Below are positions 49,626-58,861 of a stretch of 64,000 nucleotides of DNA, piece after piece. The translations under genes were made by a program, and so were the position numbers. The notes beneath the pieces are model-generated. The model worked only from the letters and a program-made list of their open reading frames with translations, did no database searches and was not told the origin of the DNA. How positions within the stretch are numbered: the stretch's first letter is position 1; each line of letters begins with the position of its first letter. The stretch comes from Chungangia koreensis. GTDB lineage: Bacteria > Bacillota > Bacilli > Bacillales_A > Planococcaceae. Where the stretch lies: contig NZ_JBHSEC010000014.1 of assembly GCF_042651785.1 (NCBI RefSeq), positions 179,329-243,328 of the forward strand, given 5' to 3'.

Positions 49626-51084
49626 ACGCTATAAACTGCATCCGATTTCTGCTGTCATTAACTTTGTCAAAGGACTAAAGGATTTAGTGATCCCGTTTGC
49701 CGTCATTTTGTTTGCGAATGGTTTTAACGGAGATTGGTGGAGTCTTTTCCCTTACTTATTCATCGTACTCGCGTTAGTCTTTTCTTTAGTGACGGGTATT
49801 ATTAAGTGGAAGCGTTTTGTTTACTGGTTTGAGGAAGATGAGCTCCGGATTGAATCCGGGTTGTTCGTGAAGAATAAACGATATATCCCGTTTGAGCGCA
49901 TTCAAAGCTTGAATTACACGGAAGGAATTCTCCACCGTCCGTTCAAATTGGTGAAAGTGGATATTGAAACAGCAGGTACAAACTTGTCAAATAAATCAGA
50001 GGCAGAGTTAACAGCCATAACACGGGAAGCTGCAGATGTGATAGAACGGGAAATGGCAGCTGCGAAAAGAAGAAAAGTGAATGGCGACCTGGAAGTTTTA
50101 GAAGATGAACAGGCAGATGAAGCGGAGTTAACCGCGCTTAAAAGTGAGAAGTTTTATAAAATGTCTCTGAAAGAACTATTGGTATTAGCTTCTACTTCAA
50201 GCGGAATCGGGGTTATCTTTTCGGGGATCGCCGTTGTGTTCTCGCAGTTCTCGGAATTTATTCCGTATGATTTCATTTATGAAGAGTTAAAGACCTTCAT
50301 TCAATTCGGTGTATTCATGGTTGCATTAGCGGTATTTCTTGTACTGCTCGTTGCTTGGATTGTATCTGTTGGTATGACGCTGCTGAATTATTATGATTTC
50401 TCGATTGCAAAGGAAGAGGACCAATTATACATCACTCGCGGTTTGCTTGAAAAAAAGAAAATCACTTTACCGATGAAACGGATCCAAGGGGTACGGATTG
50501 TAGAAAATCCATTGCGTCAACTATTCGGCTATGCTTCCGTCATTGTCGATAGTGCAGGCGGCTCAATAACAGACCAACAAAAAATTAACCTCTTTCCGCT
50601 CATAAAGAAAGCGGAAGTGAAACCGCTATTGGAATCCATTCTTCCTGACTATGATTTCCAGGGAGAATTAGAATCGGTTCCAGAGCGGAGTAAACCATAT
50701 TTCTATCGGATTGACTTTGTCTGGATGATACCGATTATTGTGTTGGCGGGATACTTTTTCTATCCATATGGCTTATTCTCGCTGCTCCTAATACCTATTG
50801 GAATTGCTTGGGGGCTGTGGCAACACCGTGCAGCCGGATTCACACTGTTGGATCAACAAGCAATCTTCCAATTCCGTGTTTTCAGTAAGCATACGTATTT
50901 CCTCAAACGCAGAAGGATTCAGTCATTGGAAGTTAACCAGTCGTACTTCCAAAAGAGACGAGACTTGGCAACCATCCAGGCCAATATAAAATCCGGAAGT
51001 TTGGGAGCGTCTGCTGTCGTTCCGCATATGAATGCAGAAGATGCTGGCCGCATTTTGGATTGGTATGAACCCGGTACTAAATAA
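49618..51084 (+). CDS. ydbT: Bacterial PH domain membrane protein YdbT
   Basis: A 488-residue protein with three bPH2 domains, each behind paired helices. The repeats are visible as EEDELRIESGLFVKNKRYIP, EEDQLYITRGLLEKKKITLP and a third FRVFSKHTYFLKRRRIQSLE. It acts with YdbS in the membrane. ATG 49618 lies inside the last codons of ydbS, so translation is coupled. Confidence 0.9.
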   Translation: MSKRYKLHPISAVINFVKGLKDLVIPFAVILFANGFNGDWWSLFPYLFIVLALVFSLVTGIIKWKRFVYWFEEDELRIESGLFVKNKRYIPFERIQSLNYTEGILHRPFKLVKVDIETAGTNLSNKSEAELTAITREAADVIEREMAAAKRRKVNGDLEVLEDEQADEAELTALKSEKFYKMSLKELLVLASTSSGIGVIFSGIAVVFSQFSEFIPYDFIYEELKTFIQFGVFMVALAVFLVLLVAWIVSVGMTLLNYYDFSIAKEEDQLYITRGLLEKKKITLPMKRIQGVRIVENPLRQLFGYASVIVDSAGGSITDQQKINLFPLIKKAEVKPLLESILPDYDFQGELESVPERSKPYFYRIDFVWMIPIIVLAGYFFYPYGLFSLLLIPIGIAWGLWQHRAAGFTLLDQQAIFQFRVFSKHTYFLKRRRIQSLEVNQSYFQKRRDLATIQANIKSGSLGASAVVPHMNAEDAGRILDWYEPGTK

Positions 51085-51097
51085 TCCTAATTTAAAA

Positions 51098-51134
51098 AGA
51101 GAGCATTCCGATTTGGAATGCTCTCTATTTTTTC
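51098..51134. terminator. Bidirectional terminator
   Basis: AGAGAGCATTCC pairs with GGAATGCTCTCT, followed by ATTTTTT, between ydbT and the convergent rhomboid gene. Confidence 0.9.
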
Positions 51135-51733
51135 TTTTTCCAGCTGGTAATCCGCTTTGGATGGAAATAACTTAGACCAATAAGAAAACCGACAATCAGC
51201 CCGGTGATATGGGCAGTCACGTTGATGTTTGGGTTAATAAATGTCATGATGACACTAATGATAATAATCGGCATGACCAACTGTTTCAATTGCGGCATGG
51301 TTCTTCTTGTATAGTAGACGAGTGCTCCAAAAGCCCCGAGTATCCCAAAGATTGCGCCGCTTGCACCAACATGTCTGAAATTCAGATCATACAGGAAATA
51401 ACTCGAAAATGTACCGAAAATACCTGCGAGAAAATAAATCGTCAAAAATCGCACTCTTCCGCAAAGGCGCTCCAACTCGGGGCCAAAGAGGAATAATGAG
51501 AACATGTTGAACAATAAATGCATCATGCCAGCATGCAGGAACATCGGTGTGATGAACCTCCACCACTCTCCTTCTGCAATTAAATAATTATAACCGATGC
51601 CCAACGTGTACACGTAATTTCCGATGAACGGCAGCATCGTAATTAAATAAATGATGACATTGACTGCAATGAGAGTCGATACTACTGGATATAAACGTAG
51701 ATATTCTGAAAAACTTTCCCTGCGAATAAACAT
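51125..51733 (-). CDS. Rhomboid family intramembrane serine protease
   Basis: A 202-residue six-helix protease, homologue of B. subtilis YdcA. The catalytic serine is in GASGAIFGILGAFGA and the histidine in ITAHITGLIVG-like HITGLIVG; the L1-type HLLFNMFSLFLFGPELE is present. GAGGTGG precedes ATG 51733. It is divergent from acpS, the same order as in B. subtilis. Confidence 0.92.
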   Translation of the reverse strand: MFIRRESFSEYLRLYPVVSTLIAVNVIIYLITMLPFIGNYVYTLGIGYNYLIAEGEWWRFITPMFLHAGMMHLLFNMFSLFLFGPELERLCGRVRFLTIYFLAGIFGTFSSYFLYDLNFRHVGASGAIFGILGAFGALVYYTRRTMPQLKQLVMPIIIISVIMTFINPNINVTAHITGLIVGFLIGLSYFHPKRITSWKKKK

Positions 51734-51801
51734 GGATCCACCTCAATTTTGTATCATTATTATAACTATAGACAGACCAAAGTGGAAAGGGGGAGGACTC
51801 G

Positions 51802-52158
51802 ATGATTAAAGGTATAGGCTTGGATATCGTTGAAATTGAACGCATTCAACGTCTGGAGGAACGATCTCCAAAGTTTTCCCGTAGAATTTTGACTGAACAG
51901 GAGCAGATTCTTTACTCCAATTATACGGCTTACCGGCGAACAGAATTCCTTTCAGGCCGGTTTTCGGCTAAAGAAGCCTTTTCGAAGGCGTTAGGCACGG
52001 GAATAGGAGACCAATGCAGTTTTCTTGATATTGAGGTGCTAAAAGGGAACAACGGAGAGCCGAAATTGATGTTTAAAGGTGAACCGGTCAATGGATATGT
52101 AAGCATCACCCATACTAAAACCCACGCAGCAGCACAAGTGATCCTGTTGAATGATTAA
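51802..52158 (+). CDS. acpS: Holo-[acyl-carrier-protein] synthase
   Basis: Transfers phosphopantetheine from CoA to acyl carrier protein. The 118-residue protein has the Mg-binding aspartate in GIGLDIVEIERI and glutamate in FSAKEAFSKALGTG. Length is standard. ATG follows GGGGGAGG. It precedes ydcC and alr as in B. subtilis. Confidence 0.95.
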   Translation: MIKGIGLDIVEIERIQRLEERSPKFSRRILTEQEQILYSNYTAYRRTEFLSGRFSAKEAFSKALGTGIGDQCSFLDIEVLKGNNGEPKLMFKGEPVNGYVSITHTKTHAAAQVILLND

Positions 52159-52268
52159 TTAGCTGAACAAATAAGGGATGTCTATTTTTTTGAACGAGCA
52201 ATAGAATATTGTCCTAATCCTCCTCATAAGATGTCTCAACGGACGGAAAATGAGAAAGGATGAAATGA

Positions 52269-53276
52269 TTGCGGAAACGATTATTAACAGGCGTTCTAAT
52301 TCTCTTGTCACTAATGCTGGCTGCGTGTGGAGCTGACTCCAAGGAAGATGTTGTAAAAAAGCTAAGTACAAAGTGGACAGAAACGAAGGGCTATGAGCTC
52401 GATGCAACAATGGAAATCAAAACTGGATCTGAGCCGCGTGTATATGACGTCAATGTATGGCACACAAAACCCGATTTCTATCGCGTAAAGGTAAACCAAG
52501 CAGGCGACGACAATTCGCAAATGATTGTCCGGAATGAAGAAGGGGTATTCGTTGTAACCCCAGCACTTCGCAAGACGTATAAATTCCAAAGCGATTGGCC
52601 GAAGCAAAACAGCCAGGCATACTTGATCGGCGCCTTGGCGGATGATATTAAGGCAGACTCGAAGTCCGTCATGCGTGAAGAGGAAAATTCTTTTGTATTT
52701 GAAACCCAAACAAGAAACAATCATCAGAAGCTACTGCCTTATCAACATATTTATATTGATAAGAAAACGATGCTTCCGACAAAAGTCTCTGTACTTAACG
52801 AAAACAAAGAAGAACAAATCAGCATCACATTCAAGAAAATTACTTTAGGAACTACAAGAAACGCGGCGGATTATGCTGTTGAGAAATTCACTGAATCAAA
52901 AGATGATCAGACAGCTGGAGCCGACCTTGACAATAAGGACTTCCAAACAACATATCCAGTATTATCTGCGGACATGAAAATAGTAGAAGAGAAAACTTTC
53001 GAAGACGACGGTTCGAAACGCGTAATCATGGCTTACGCATCAGAGGATAAGGATTTCACACTCATTCAACAGGCAGCGGAACCTGATGCAACTTCCTATC
53101 TTCCAGTATTTGCGGCTGGCGACCCTGCTGACTTGGGCTTCGCAATTGGAGCGATTACCGACCATTCCATCAGTTGGGAACAAAACGGAGTCTCTTACTT
53201 CATTGCGTCCAGTACACTGAGCCGTGATGAAATGATCGAAGTTGCTGCCTCCATGGCACTAAGTGAAGATAAATAA
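52269..53276 (+). CDS. ydcC: LolA-like lipoprotein YdcC
   Basis: A 335-residue lipoprotein: signal peptide with lipobox LAAC (cysteine about residue 20), then a LolA/LppX-type half-barrel of about 200 residues and a C-terminal DUF4367-like part. In B. subtilis YdcC is a sporulation-linked protein. The exact ligand is unknown. TTG 52269 follows AAAGGATGA. It lies 65 bases before alr. Confidence 0.88.
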   Translation: MRKRLLTGVLILLSLMLAACGADSKEDVVKKLSTKWTETKGYELDATMEIKTGSEPRVYDVNVWHTKPDFYRVKVNQAGDDNSQMIVRNEEGVFVVTPALRKTYKFQSDWPKQNSQAYLIGALADDIKADSKSVMREEENSFVFETQTRNNHQKLLPYQHIYIDKKTMLPTKVSVLNENKEEQISITFKKITLGTTRNAADYAVEKFTESKDDQTAGADLDNKDFQTTYPVLSADMKIVEEKTFEDDGSKRVIMAYASEDKDFTLIQQAAEPDATSYLPVFAAGDPADLGFAIGAITDHSISWEQNGVSYFIASSTLSRDEMIEVAASMALSEDK

Positions 53277-53341
53277 TAAATTGACTCATAAATAGGGTAG
53301 GGCGGATAATGGATTAAAAGCGTAAAAAAGAGGGAAATCCA

Positions 53342-54454
53342 ATGAATATCCATTACCGTCCAACCTATGCTGAAATCGATTTAGAAGCAATACGATCCAA
53401 CATTGAAGGGTTAAAAACGTATTTAGATGAGAAGACTGGCGTTATAGCTGTCGTAAAAGCGAATGCTTATGGGCACGGAGATATAGAAGTTGCAAAGGCT
53501 GCGATTGAAGCAGGAGCAATCATGCTTGCAGTCGCTACTCCTGAAGAGGCATTGCGGCTCAGGGAGGAATTTCCGGAAACTGATATTTTGGTCATGGGTC
53601 CAGTATCGCCTGCATTTGCGGAAGTGGCAGCGGCCGAGCGAATCATGTTGACTGCATTCTCGGTTGAATGGATGAATAGGGTTTTGGAGGAAGCGGACAA
53701 GTTTCTTGTTCCGCTTCAAGTCCATGCCAAGGTCGATAGCGGGATGGGTAGAATCGGCGTCAGATCGATTGATGATTGGGAAGAGCTCATCCATCTTATT
53801 CGTACAAGCAGCCACTTCATACTGGATGGCATCTATACACATTTCGCTACAGCAGATGAAGAATCCAAATCATTTGTAGACGAACAAGCAACGGTGTTCA
53901 AGGAATTTATAAGTCAACTTCCTGAAAAGCCAAGATTGGTCCATGCAGCGAACAGTGCAGCAGCTTTGCGGTATAGACAGCTGCAATTCGACGCTGTCCG
54001 TTTTGGAATTGCTATGTATGGATTTCCGCCATCTCCTGTTGTAAAAGAAGTACTTCCTTATGAGTTGAAGCCCGCACTTTCGCTATATAGTGAAATCGCT
54101 CATATTAAAAAGGTGGAAGTCGGATCGACCATTGGCTACGGCCAGGCGTATACGGCAGAACAAGAAGAATGGATCGCGACGCTTCCGATCGGTTATGCTG
54201 ACGGTTTACAACGTGGTCTTTCAGGGCAAGAAGTAATTATAGGTGGGGTGAGAGCCCCAATTGTAGGAAGAATATGTATGGACCAATGCATGATTCGCTT
54301 GTCTAAGGAATACTCTATTGGAGAACAGGTGGTGTTGATTGGGAAACAAGGAGAAGAAGAAATCCGAATGGAAGAGTGGGCAGAACGTCTACAAACTATT
54401 CCATATGAAACAGCAGTGTTACTAACAAATCGGGTAAACAGAGTCTATAAATAA
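53342..54454 (+). CDS. alr: Alanine racemase
   Basis: Makes D-alanine for peptidoglycan, using pyridoxal phosphate. The 370-residue protein has the PLP lysine in VVKANAYGHG (Lys about 39), the catalytic tyrosine in GYGQAYTA and the VGRICMDQCM segment. ATG follows GAGGG. Its product feeds Ddl, encoded 9 kb upstream. Confidence 0.96.
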   Translation: MNIHYRPTYAEIDLEAIRSNIEGLKTYLDEKTGVIAVVKANAYGHGDIEVAKAAIEAGAIMLAVATPEEALRLREEFPETDILVMGPVSPAFAEVAAAERIMLTAFSVEWMNRVLEEADKFLVPLQVHAKVDSGMGRIGVRSIDDWEELIHLIRTSSHFILDGIYTHFATADEESKSFVDEQATVFKEFISQLPEKPRLVHAANSAAALRYRQLQFDAVRFGIAMYGFPPSPVVKEVLPYELKPALSLYSEIAHIKKVEVGSTIGYGQAYTAEQEEWIATLPIGYADGLQRGLSGQEVIIGGVRAPIVGRICMDQCMIRLSKEYSIGEQVVLIGKQGEEEIRMEEWAERLQTIPYETAVLLTNRVNRVYK

Positions 54455-54605
54455 AGCTTTACACACAGTACAATATTCGACAATATCCGGAAGAAACATA
54501 AAAGATTGTCAAAAACTTTCCTTCTTTGTCTTTTCATGAATCTATTTCGATGTTAAGATGATTCTATATGAAAAAGAGGGTTCGGGATTGTTGGAGGTGT
54601 TGGCT

Positions 54606-54884
54606 GTGACTGGAACTAAAAAAATGCGGGAAGTCATCGTAAAGCTTCCGAAGCAATATTTAGATGAAATCGGACATACAGTCGACCGCGATTGTGAACG
54701 CGGGGAATTTGTGTATGTTTCGACAAAAAGATATACAAGGCATTACCAATCAAATCAAATACGGGAAGCCATGATGAGAGGCTATGTGGAAATGTCACAT
54801 ATCAATTTATCTATTGCATGTGAATGTTCCCACGCGGAATATGAAGCGGAGCATACGGTGGAGCGTCTCGTAAGCGGAGGATGA
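54606..54884 (+). CDS. ndoAI: Antitoxin EndoAI (MazE-type, RHH)
   Basis: A 92-residue ribbon-helix-helix antitoxin that binds and neutralises EndoA and represses the operon. The DNA-binding start is VIVKLPKQYLDEI; the toxin-binding C-terminus MRGYVEMSHINLSI and HTVERLVSGG closely matches B. subtilis EndoAI. GTG 54606 lies six bases after GGAGGTG. It contains two extra cysteines (CEC) in the linker. The toxin gene follows after four bases. Confidence 0.92.
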   Translation: MTGTKKMREVIVKLPKQYLDEIGHTVDRDCERGEFVYVSTKRYTRHYQSNQIREAMMRGYVEMSHINLSIACECSHAEYEAEHTVERLVSGG

Positions 54885-54888
54885 AAAC

Positions 54889-55239
54889 TTGATTGTAAAA
54901 CGTGGTGACGTTTTCTTTGCCGATCTCTCTCCGGTTGTCGGATCTGAACAGGGCGGCACAAGGCCAGTCCTGGTGATCCAAAATGATATCGGCAACCGGT
55001 TTAGTCCAACGGTGATCATAGCGGCGATCACCGCACAGATCCAAAAGGCGAAACTGCCTACTCATGTAGAGATCAATGCGGAAAAATACGATTTTGAAAG
55101 AGATTCGGTTGTTTTACTTGAACAGGTCAGGACAATCGATAAATCTCGTCTGACGGACAAAATTACACAGCTGGACGAAGAACTGATGGAATTGGTGGAT
55201 GAAGCCTTGGAAATCAGTCTTGGGCTTGTTAAATTTTAG
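54889..55239 (+). CDS. ndoA: Endoribonuclease toxin EndoA (MazF)
   Basis: A 116-residue MazF/PemK-type mRNA interferase; the B. subtilis enzyme cuts at UACAU. Active-site arginine is in GGTRPVLVIQND and the threonine in ITAQI. Length equals B. subtilis EndoA. TTG 54889 follows GGAGGATGA. Strong similarity predicts the same chemistry. Confidence 0.95.
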   Translation: MIVKRGDVFFADLSPVVGSEQGGTRPVLVIQNDIGNRFSPTVIIAAITAQIQKAKLPTHVEINAEKYDFERDSVVLLEQVRTIDKSRLTDKITQLDEELMELVDEALEISLGLVKF

Positions 55240-55254
55240 TATACATATATGATT

Positions 55255-55294
55255 AAAAGTACCGTGCATGTCGAATGACGCTCGGTACTTTTTT
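55255..55294 (+). terminator. Rho-independent terminator of ndoAI-ndoA
   Basis: AAAAGTACCG pairs with CGGTACTTTT, followed by more T. It separates the toxin pair from rsbR. Confidence 0.85.
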
Positions 55295-55377
55295 CCATTG
55301 TTCTGCATAATACGTGAAGTAGCTTTTATTTTGATATACAATAGTATTACTATGCCCGTGACGAACCGGAGGAGGTA

Positions 55378-56229
55378 TTGTTTTTAGAGATGAATAGAAA
55401 GACAGCAGTAAATGTGAGAGAAAATTTCGATGAAATTTTTGAACGATGGTATTCATTAATAGAAAAAGAAAAAGATCAACAGACGTCCAACCTGATGTCA
55501 GATAAAGTTATAGATGAGACGCTTCGCGAGTTTGCCGGCCTGATGGTGTCAAGTCTATTTGACGTTGAACAGGACGAAATGCGTGTCCGTAATGTGGCTG
55601 ATAAGGTAGTGAAGTTTGGGTGGTCAATAACATTTGTTGTTAAGGTGATTAACCAATTTGCTCAAGTAGTTTATATGGTTCTTGTTGAAAAGGAATTAAT
55701 AGACGTCCACGATTATACAGATCTCTTCTCAACTTGGATTTCCCCAATGAGTGAATCCATTATCGCTAACTATTCGGATTCTTGGGAACGCACAGTTAAC
55801 CTACAAAAGATTGCATTGCAAGAACTTTCCGCCTCCCTCATACCTGTCATTGACCGTGTGTCGGTTATGCCACTTGTAGGAACAATCGACACTGAGCGGG
55901 CAAAACTTATATTAGAGAACCTACTTGAAGGTGTTGTTAAGCACCGTGCTGAAGTTGTACTTCTTGATATTACGGGAGTGCCGCTTGTGGATACGATGGT
56001 TGCCCATCATTTAATCCAAGCAGCTGATGCAGTAAGGCTTATAGGTTCCAAATGTATTATTGTAGGGATTCGTCCGGAAATTGCTCAAACGATTGTCACA
56101 TTAGGCATAAACTTGAGTGAATTTTATACAGCGAGTACTTTGCAGCTTGGGATGGAACAAGCACTTAACTGGACTGACAGGAAAATTGTGGGGGTGAATG
56201 TTGATGAATACACGAATTCCAATTCTTAA
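55378..56229 (+). CDS. rsbR: Stressosome sensor RsbR
   Basis: Core of the stressosome with RsbS. The 283-residue protein has a globin-like N-terminal sensor (1-135), a linker helix (WERTVNLQKIALQELSA) and a STAS domain with MPLVGTIDTERAK and DITGVPLVDTMVAHHL, which carry the two threonines phosphorylated by RsbT. TTG 55378 fits the GGAGG at 55368; ATG 55390 is an alternative. It overlaps rsbS. Confidence 0.94.
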   Translation: MFLEMNRKTAVNVRENFDEIFERWYSLIEKEKDQQTSNLMSDKVIDETLREFAGLMVSSLFDVEQDEMRVRNVADKVVKFGWSITFVVKVINQFAQVVYMVLVEKELIDVHDYTDLFSTWISPMSESIIANYSDSWERTVNLQKIALQELSASLIPVIDRVSVMPLVGTIDTERAKLILENLLEGVVKHRAEVVLLDITGVPLVDTMVAHHLIQAADAVRLIGSKCIIVGIRPEIAQTIVTLGINLSEFYTASTLQLGMEQALNWTDRKIVGVNVDEYTNSNS

Positions 56230-56566
56230 ACTGAAAGATACGTTGATCGTTTCCATTCAATGGGAGATAGACGATCACACGGCAATTCAGTTCCAGGAAG
56301 ACTTATTAAAGAAAATGCATGAAACTGCGGCTAGGGGAGTAGTCATAGATTTAACTCCTATTGATTTCATCGACTCTTTCATCGCGAAAGTATTGGGTGA
56401 TGTCATCAATATGTCGGGGCTCATGGGTGCCAAGGTCGTTATTACTGGCATACAGCCACCGGTTGCTATTACTCTGATCGAACTTGGAATCCGGCTTGAA
56501 AATGTCATTACTGCTTTGGATTTGGAGAACGGGTTAGAGAGACTCCACAGTGAATTGGAGGCTTGA
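56204..56566 (+). CDS. rsbS: Stressosome scaffold RsbS
   Basis: A 120-residue STAS protein that holds RsbT until its serine is phosphorylated. That serine is in IDFIDSFIAKVLGD. ATG 56204 is six bases after GGGGGTGA; ATG 56198 touches the site. It overlaps rsbR by 26 bases and is followed directly by rsbT. Confidence 0.95.
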   Translation: MNTRIPILKLKDTLIVSIQWEIDDHTAIQFQEDLLKKMHETAARGVVIDLTPIDFIDSFIAKVLGDVINMSGLMGAKVVITGIQPPVAITLIELGIRLENVITALDLENGLERLHSELEA

Positions 56567-56568
56567 CA

Positions 56569-56970
56569 ATGAACTATCGGTCTTCTGTAGATATATATAC
56601 TGAATGGGATATTGTTGCTGCTAGGCAGCTTGGCCGAAATGAAGCGAAAGCGGTTGGCTTCGGCACAGTCGACCAGGCAAGAATAACCACAGCTATAAGT
56701 GAACTTGCTCGTAACATTTACTTATATGCAGGTAAGGGGAAAATTGAAATTGAAAGATTATCATCCAATGGAGTGCATGGCATCGCTATCATTGCCCAGG
56801 ACGAAGGTCCAGGAATTGCTGATGTAAAAAAGGTGATGGAAGATGGATATTCCACCTCGGGAGGCCTGGGAGCGGGAATGCCGGGTGTAAAAAGGTTGAT
56901 GGATGAGTTTTACTTAGACACAGAACCTGGAAAAGGCACCTCCATCAGAGTGGTGAAATGGCTCCGATAA
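56569..56970 (+). CDS. rsbT: Switch kinase RsbT
   Basis: A 133-residue GHKL-type serine/threonine kinase that phosphorylates RsbR and RsbS, then binds and activates RsbU. ATP-binding motifs are ISELARNIYLYA (N box), DEGPGI (G1) and GLGAGMPGVKRL (G2). ATG 56569 lies seven bases after TTGGAGG. Confidence 0.95.
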   Translation: MNYRSSVDIYTEWDIVAARQLGRNEAKAVGFGTVDQARITTAISELARNIYLYAGKGKIEIERLSSNGVHGIAIIAQDEGPGIADVKKVMEDGYSTSGGLGAGMPGVKRLMDEFYLDTEPGKGTSIRVVKWLR

Positions 56971-56985
56971 GGAGGGAATTAGTGG

Positions 56986-57981
56986 ATGCTGCAGTTTTCA
57001 AAAGATTATAAAGAGATATTACGTCAGTATGTTTTAAGTCAGACGGAGCAGAATTTGTACATAGGCCAAAACTTCAGCCGTCAATTGATTGAAAAGAACA
57101 TAGCACCAGAAGATGTAATCGGCATCCATAAGGCTGCTCTGGAAGAAATATTTCCGGATATGCCGGAACAGTTATTACACTCATTCGATCTTCTCATCGA
57201 AGTAATGATTCGTTATGGCTTAGCTTTAAAAGAACATGAGAGTCTCGTGAAGAAGCAGGAAGAACTGAAAATGGAAATGGACTTAGCGGCAAATGTCCAA
57301 GAAACCATGCTGAAAACAAAGGTTCCGCAATTATCCGGATTCGACATCGGATTAGTCTCCATTCCTGCTAAGAAAATGAACGGAGATTACATTTACTTTG
57401 TTAGTAATGATGATCAGCATGCAGATGTTGCTGTGGCGGATGTCATCGGAAAAGGAATTCCGGCAGCCCTGTGCATGTCCATGATTAAATTTGCGATGGA
57501 TAGCTTACAGCATTCCTCGACTAATCCGGACTACATGCTCGACATGATGAATGGAATTGTAGAAAGGAATATGGACGATTCCATGTTCATATCGATGTTC
57601 TACGGCAGAATTGATATTAAAAAATCCCGCTTTACGTACGCTTCCGCTGGCCATGAACCAGCTTTGTTATACCGGGCGGCGGAAGACCGCTTCGAGTATT
57701 TGGAGGCAAAGGGCATACTTTTAGGGGTTGATCCTTCCGCTGTATTTGAGAAACATGATGTTACTCTAAACAAAGACGATTTTATCGTCATCATGACGGA
57801 TGGTGTAACTGAGAGCAGGACGAAGGAAGGGTTTATAACCCAACAAACATTGCTGTCATTAATCAGAGACGCAAAAGATTTACCGGCACAGGAAATGACG
57901 GATCATATTTTCCAACTGCTTGCAAGATCGCAGGATTATGAACTAAGAGATGACTTTACGATGGTAGTATTAAAAAAATAA
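56986..57981 (+). CDS. rsbU: PP2C-type phosphatase RsbU
   Basis: Dephosphorylates RsbV when bound by RsbT. The 331-residue protein has the RsbT-binding N-terminal four-helix domain (1-80), a linker coil (SLVKKQEELKMEMDLAANVQ) and a SpoIIE-type phosphatase with metal aspartates in MNGDY, VADVIGKG and MTDGVTE. ATG 56986 follows GGAGGGA. Confidence 0.95.
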   Translation: MLQFSKDYKEILRQYVLSQTEQNLYIGQNFSRQLIEKNIAPEDVIGIHKAALEEIFPDMPEQLLHSFDLLIEVMIRYGLALKEHESLVKKQEELKMEMDLAANVQETMLKTKVPQLSGFDIGLVSIPAKKMNGDYIYFVSNDDQHADVAVADVIGKGIPAALCMSMIKFAMDSLQHSSTNPDYMLDMMNGIVERNMDDSMFISMFYGRIDIKKSRFTYASAGHEPALLYRAAEDRFEYLEAKGILLGVDPSAVFEKHDVTLNKDDFIVIMTDGVTESRTKEGFITQQTLLSLIRDAKDLPAQEMTDHIFQLLARSQDYELRDDFTMVVLKK

Positions 57982-57992
57982 TAATTTTGCAT

Positions 57993-58018
57993 GTTTAACT
58001 GACGATGGATTGTGGTAA
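57993..58018 (+). promoter_or_regulatory. Sigma-B promoter of rsbV-rsbW-sigB-rsbX
   Basis: GTTTAA (57993-57998), a 14-base spacer and TGGTAA (58013-58018), about 40 bases before rsbV. B. subtilis has its autoregulatory sigma-B promoter at the same place. Confidence 0.75.
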
Positions 58019-58059
58019 ATAATATTTACGCAAAAATAAAGATGAATTCGGGGGTAAAC

Positions 58060-58404
58060 ATGGATATTTTAGTGGATTTACTTGAGAGCAAGCAAAATAT
58101 ACAGATCAAAGTCAACGGAGAAATTGATGCATATACAGCACCGCTATTAAAAGAAAAATTAGCATCTGCACAGGAAACGGAAGGCTTGAACGCAGTTCTG
58201 GATCTGACAGATGTTTCGTATATGGATAGTACAGGCCTTGGTGTTTTTGTAGGATTCTACAAAGCAGTCAAAGCAAATGGTGGCCACGTTAAAATAGTCG
58301 GCCTTTCCCCAAGATTGAAAAGACTGTTTGATATTACAGGGTTAGGTGAATTAATGGATATCGAAACAGCTGGAAAAGGTGAAGTGAATAATGAGACCAT
58401 ATGA
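58060..58404 (+). CDS. rsbV: Anti-anti-sigma factor RsbV
   Basis: A 114-residue STAS protein. Unphosphorylated, it captures RsbW and frees sigma-B. The phosphorylated serine is in SYMDSTGLGVFVG. ATG 58060 follows CGGGGGTAA; the in-frame upstream extension to 58012 lacks a site and overlaps the promoter. It overlaps rsbW by 14 bases. Confidence 0.95.
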   Translation: MDILVDLLESKQNIQIKVNGEIDAYTAPLLKEKLASAQETEGLNAVLDLTDVSYMDSTGLGVFVGFYKAVKANGGHVKIVGLSPRLKRLFDITGLGELMDIETAGKGEVNNETI

Positions 58405-58861
58405 TTATATTGAACTCCGCATCCCTGCAAAGGCTCAATACATCGGAGTGGTCAGGCTCACAATCTCAGGTTTGGCGAATCGTATCGGATTTAATTATGA
58501 CGATATCGAAGACTTGAAGATTGCCACGAGCGAGGCGATCACAAATGCTGTACAGCATGCCTATAAGGAAGATGAAACCGGAGAAATTGTTGTCGGTTGT
58601 GCACTTTATGAAGACAGAATGGAAGTAATGGTGGCGGATCACGGCCAAAGCTTCAACTTCGATGAAACGAAAAAAATGGTTGGCCCTTACAACGAGAATG
58701 AGGACGTTCTCTTCTTGCGTGAAGGAGGGTTGGGCCTCTATCTGATTGAAACGCTGATGGATGAAGTCAAAGTCCACCATGAAGAGGGTGTTACGGTCTT
58801 TATGACTAAATATCTCCGCGGAGAGCAGGTGGATCAAGATGTCGAACCAATCACCTCCTAA
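58391..58861 (+). CDS. rsbW: Anti-sigma-B kinase RsbW
   Basis: A 156-residue GHKL kinase that binds sigma-B and phosphorylates RsbV. Motifs are ATSEAITNAVQHAY (N box), VADHGQSF (G1) and EGGLGLYLIETLMD (G2). It overlaps rsbV and sigB at its two ends, so the three are translationally coupled. Confidence 0.96.
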   Translation: MRPYDYIELRIPAKAQYIGVVRLTISGLANRIGFNYDDIEDLKIATSEAITNAVQHAYKEDETGEIVVGCALYEDRMEVMVADHGQSFNFDETKKMVGPYNENEDVLFLREGGLGLYLIETLMDEVKVHHEEGVTVFMTKYLRGEQVDQDVEPITS

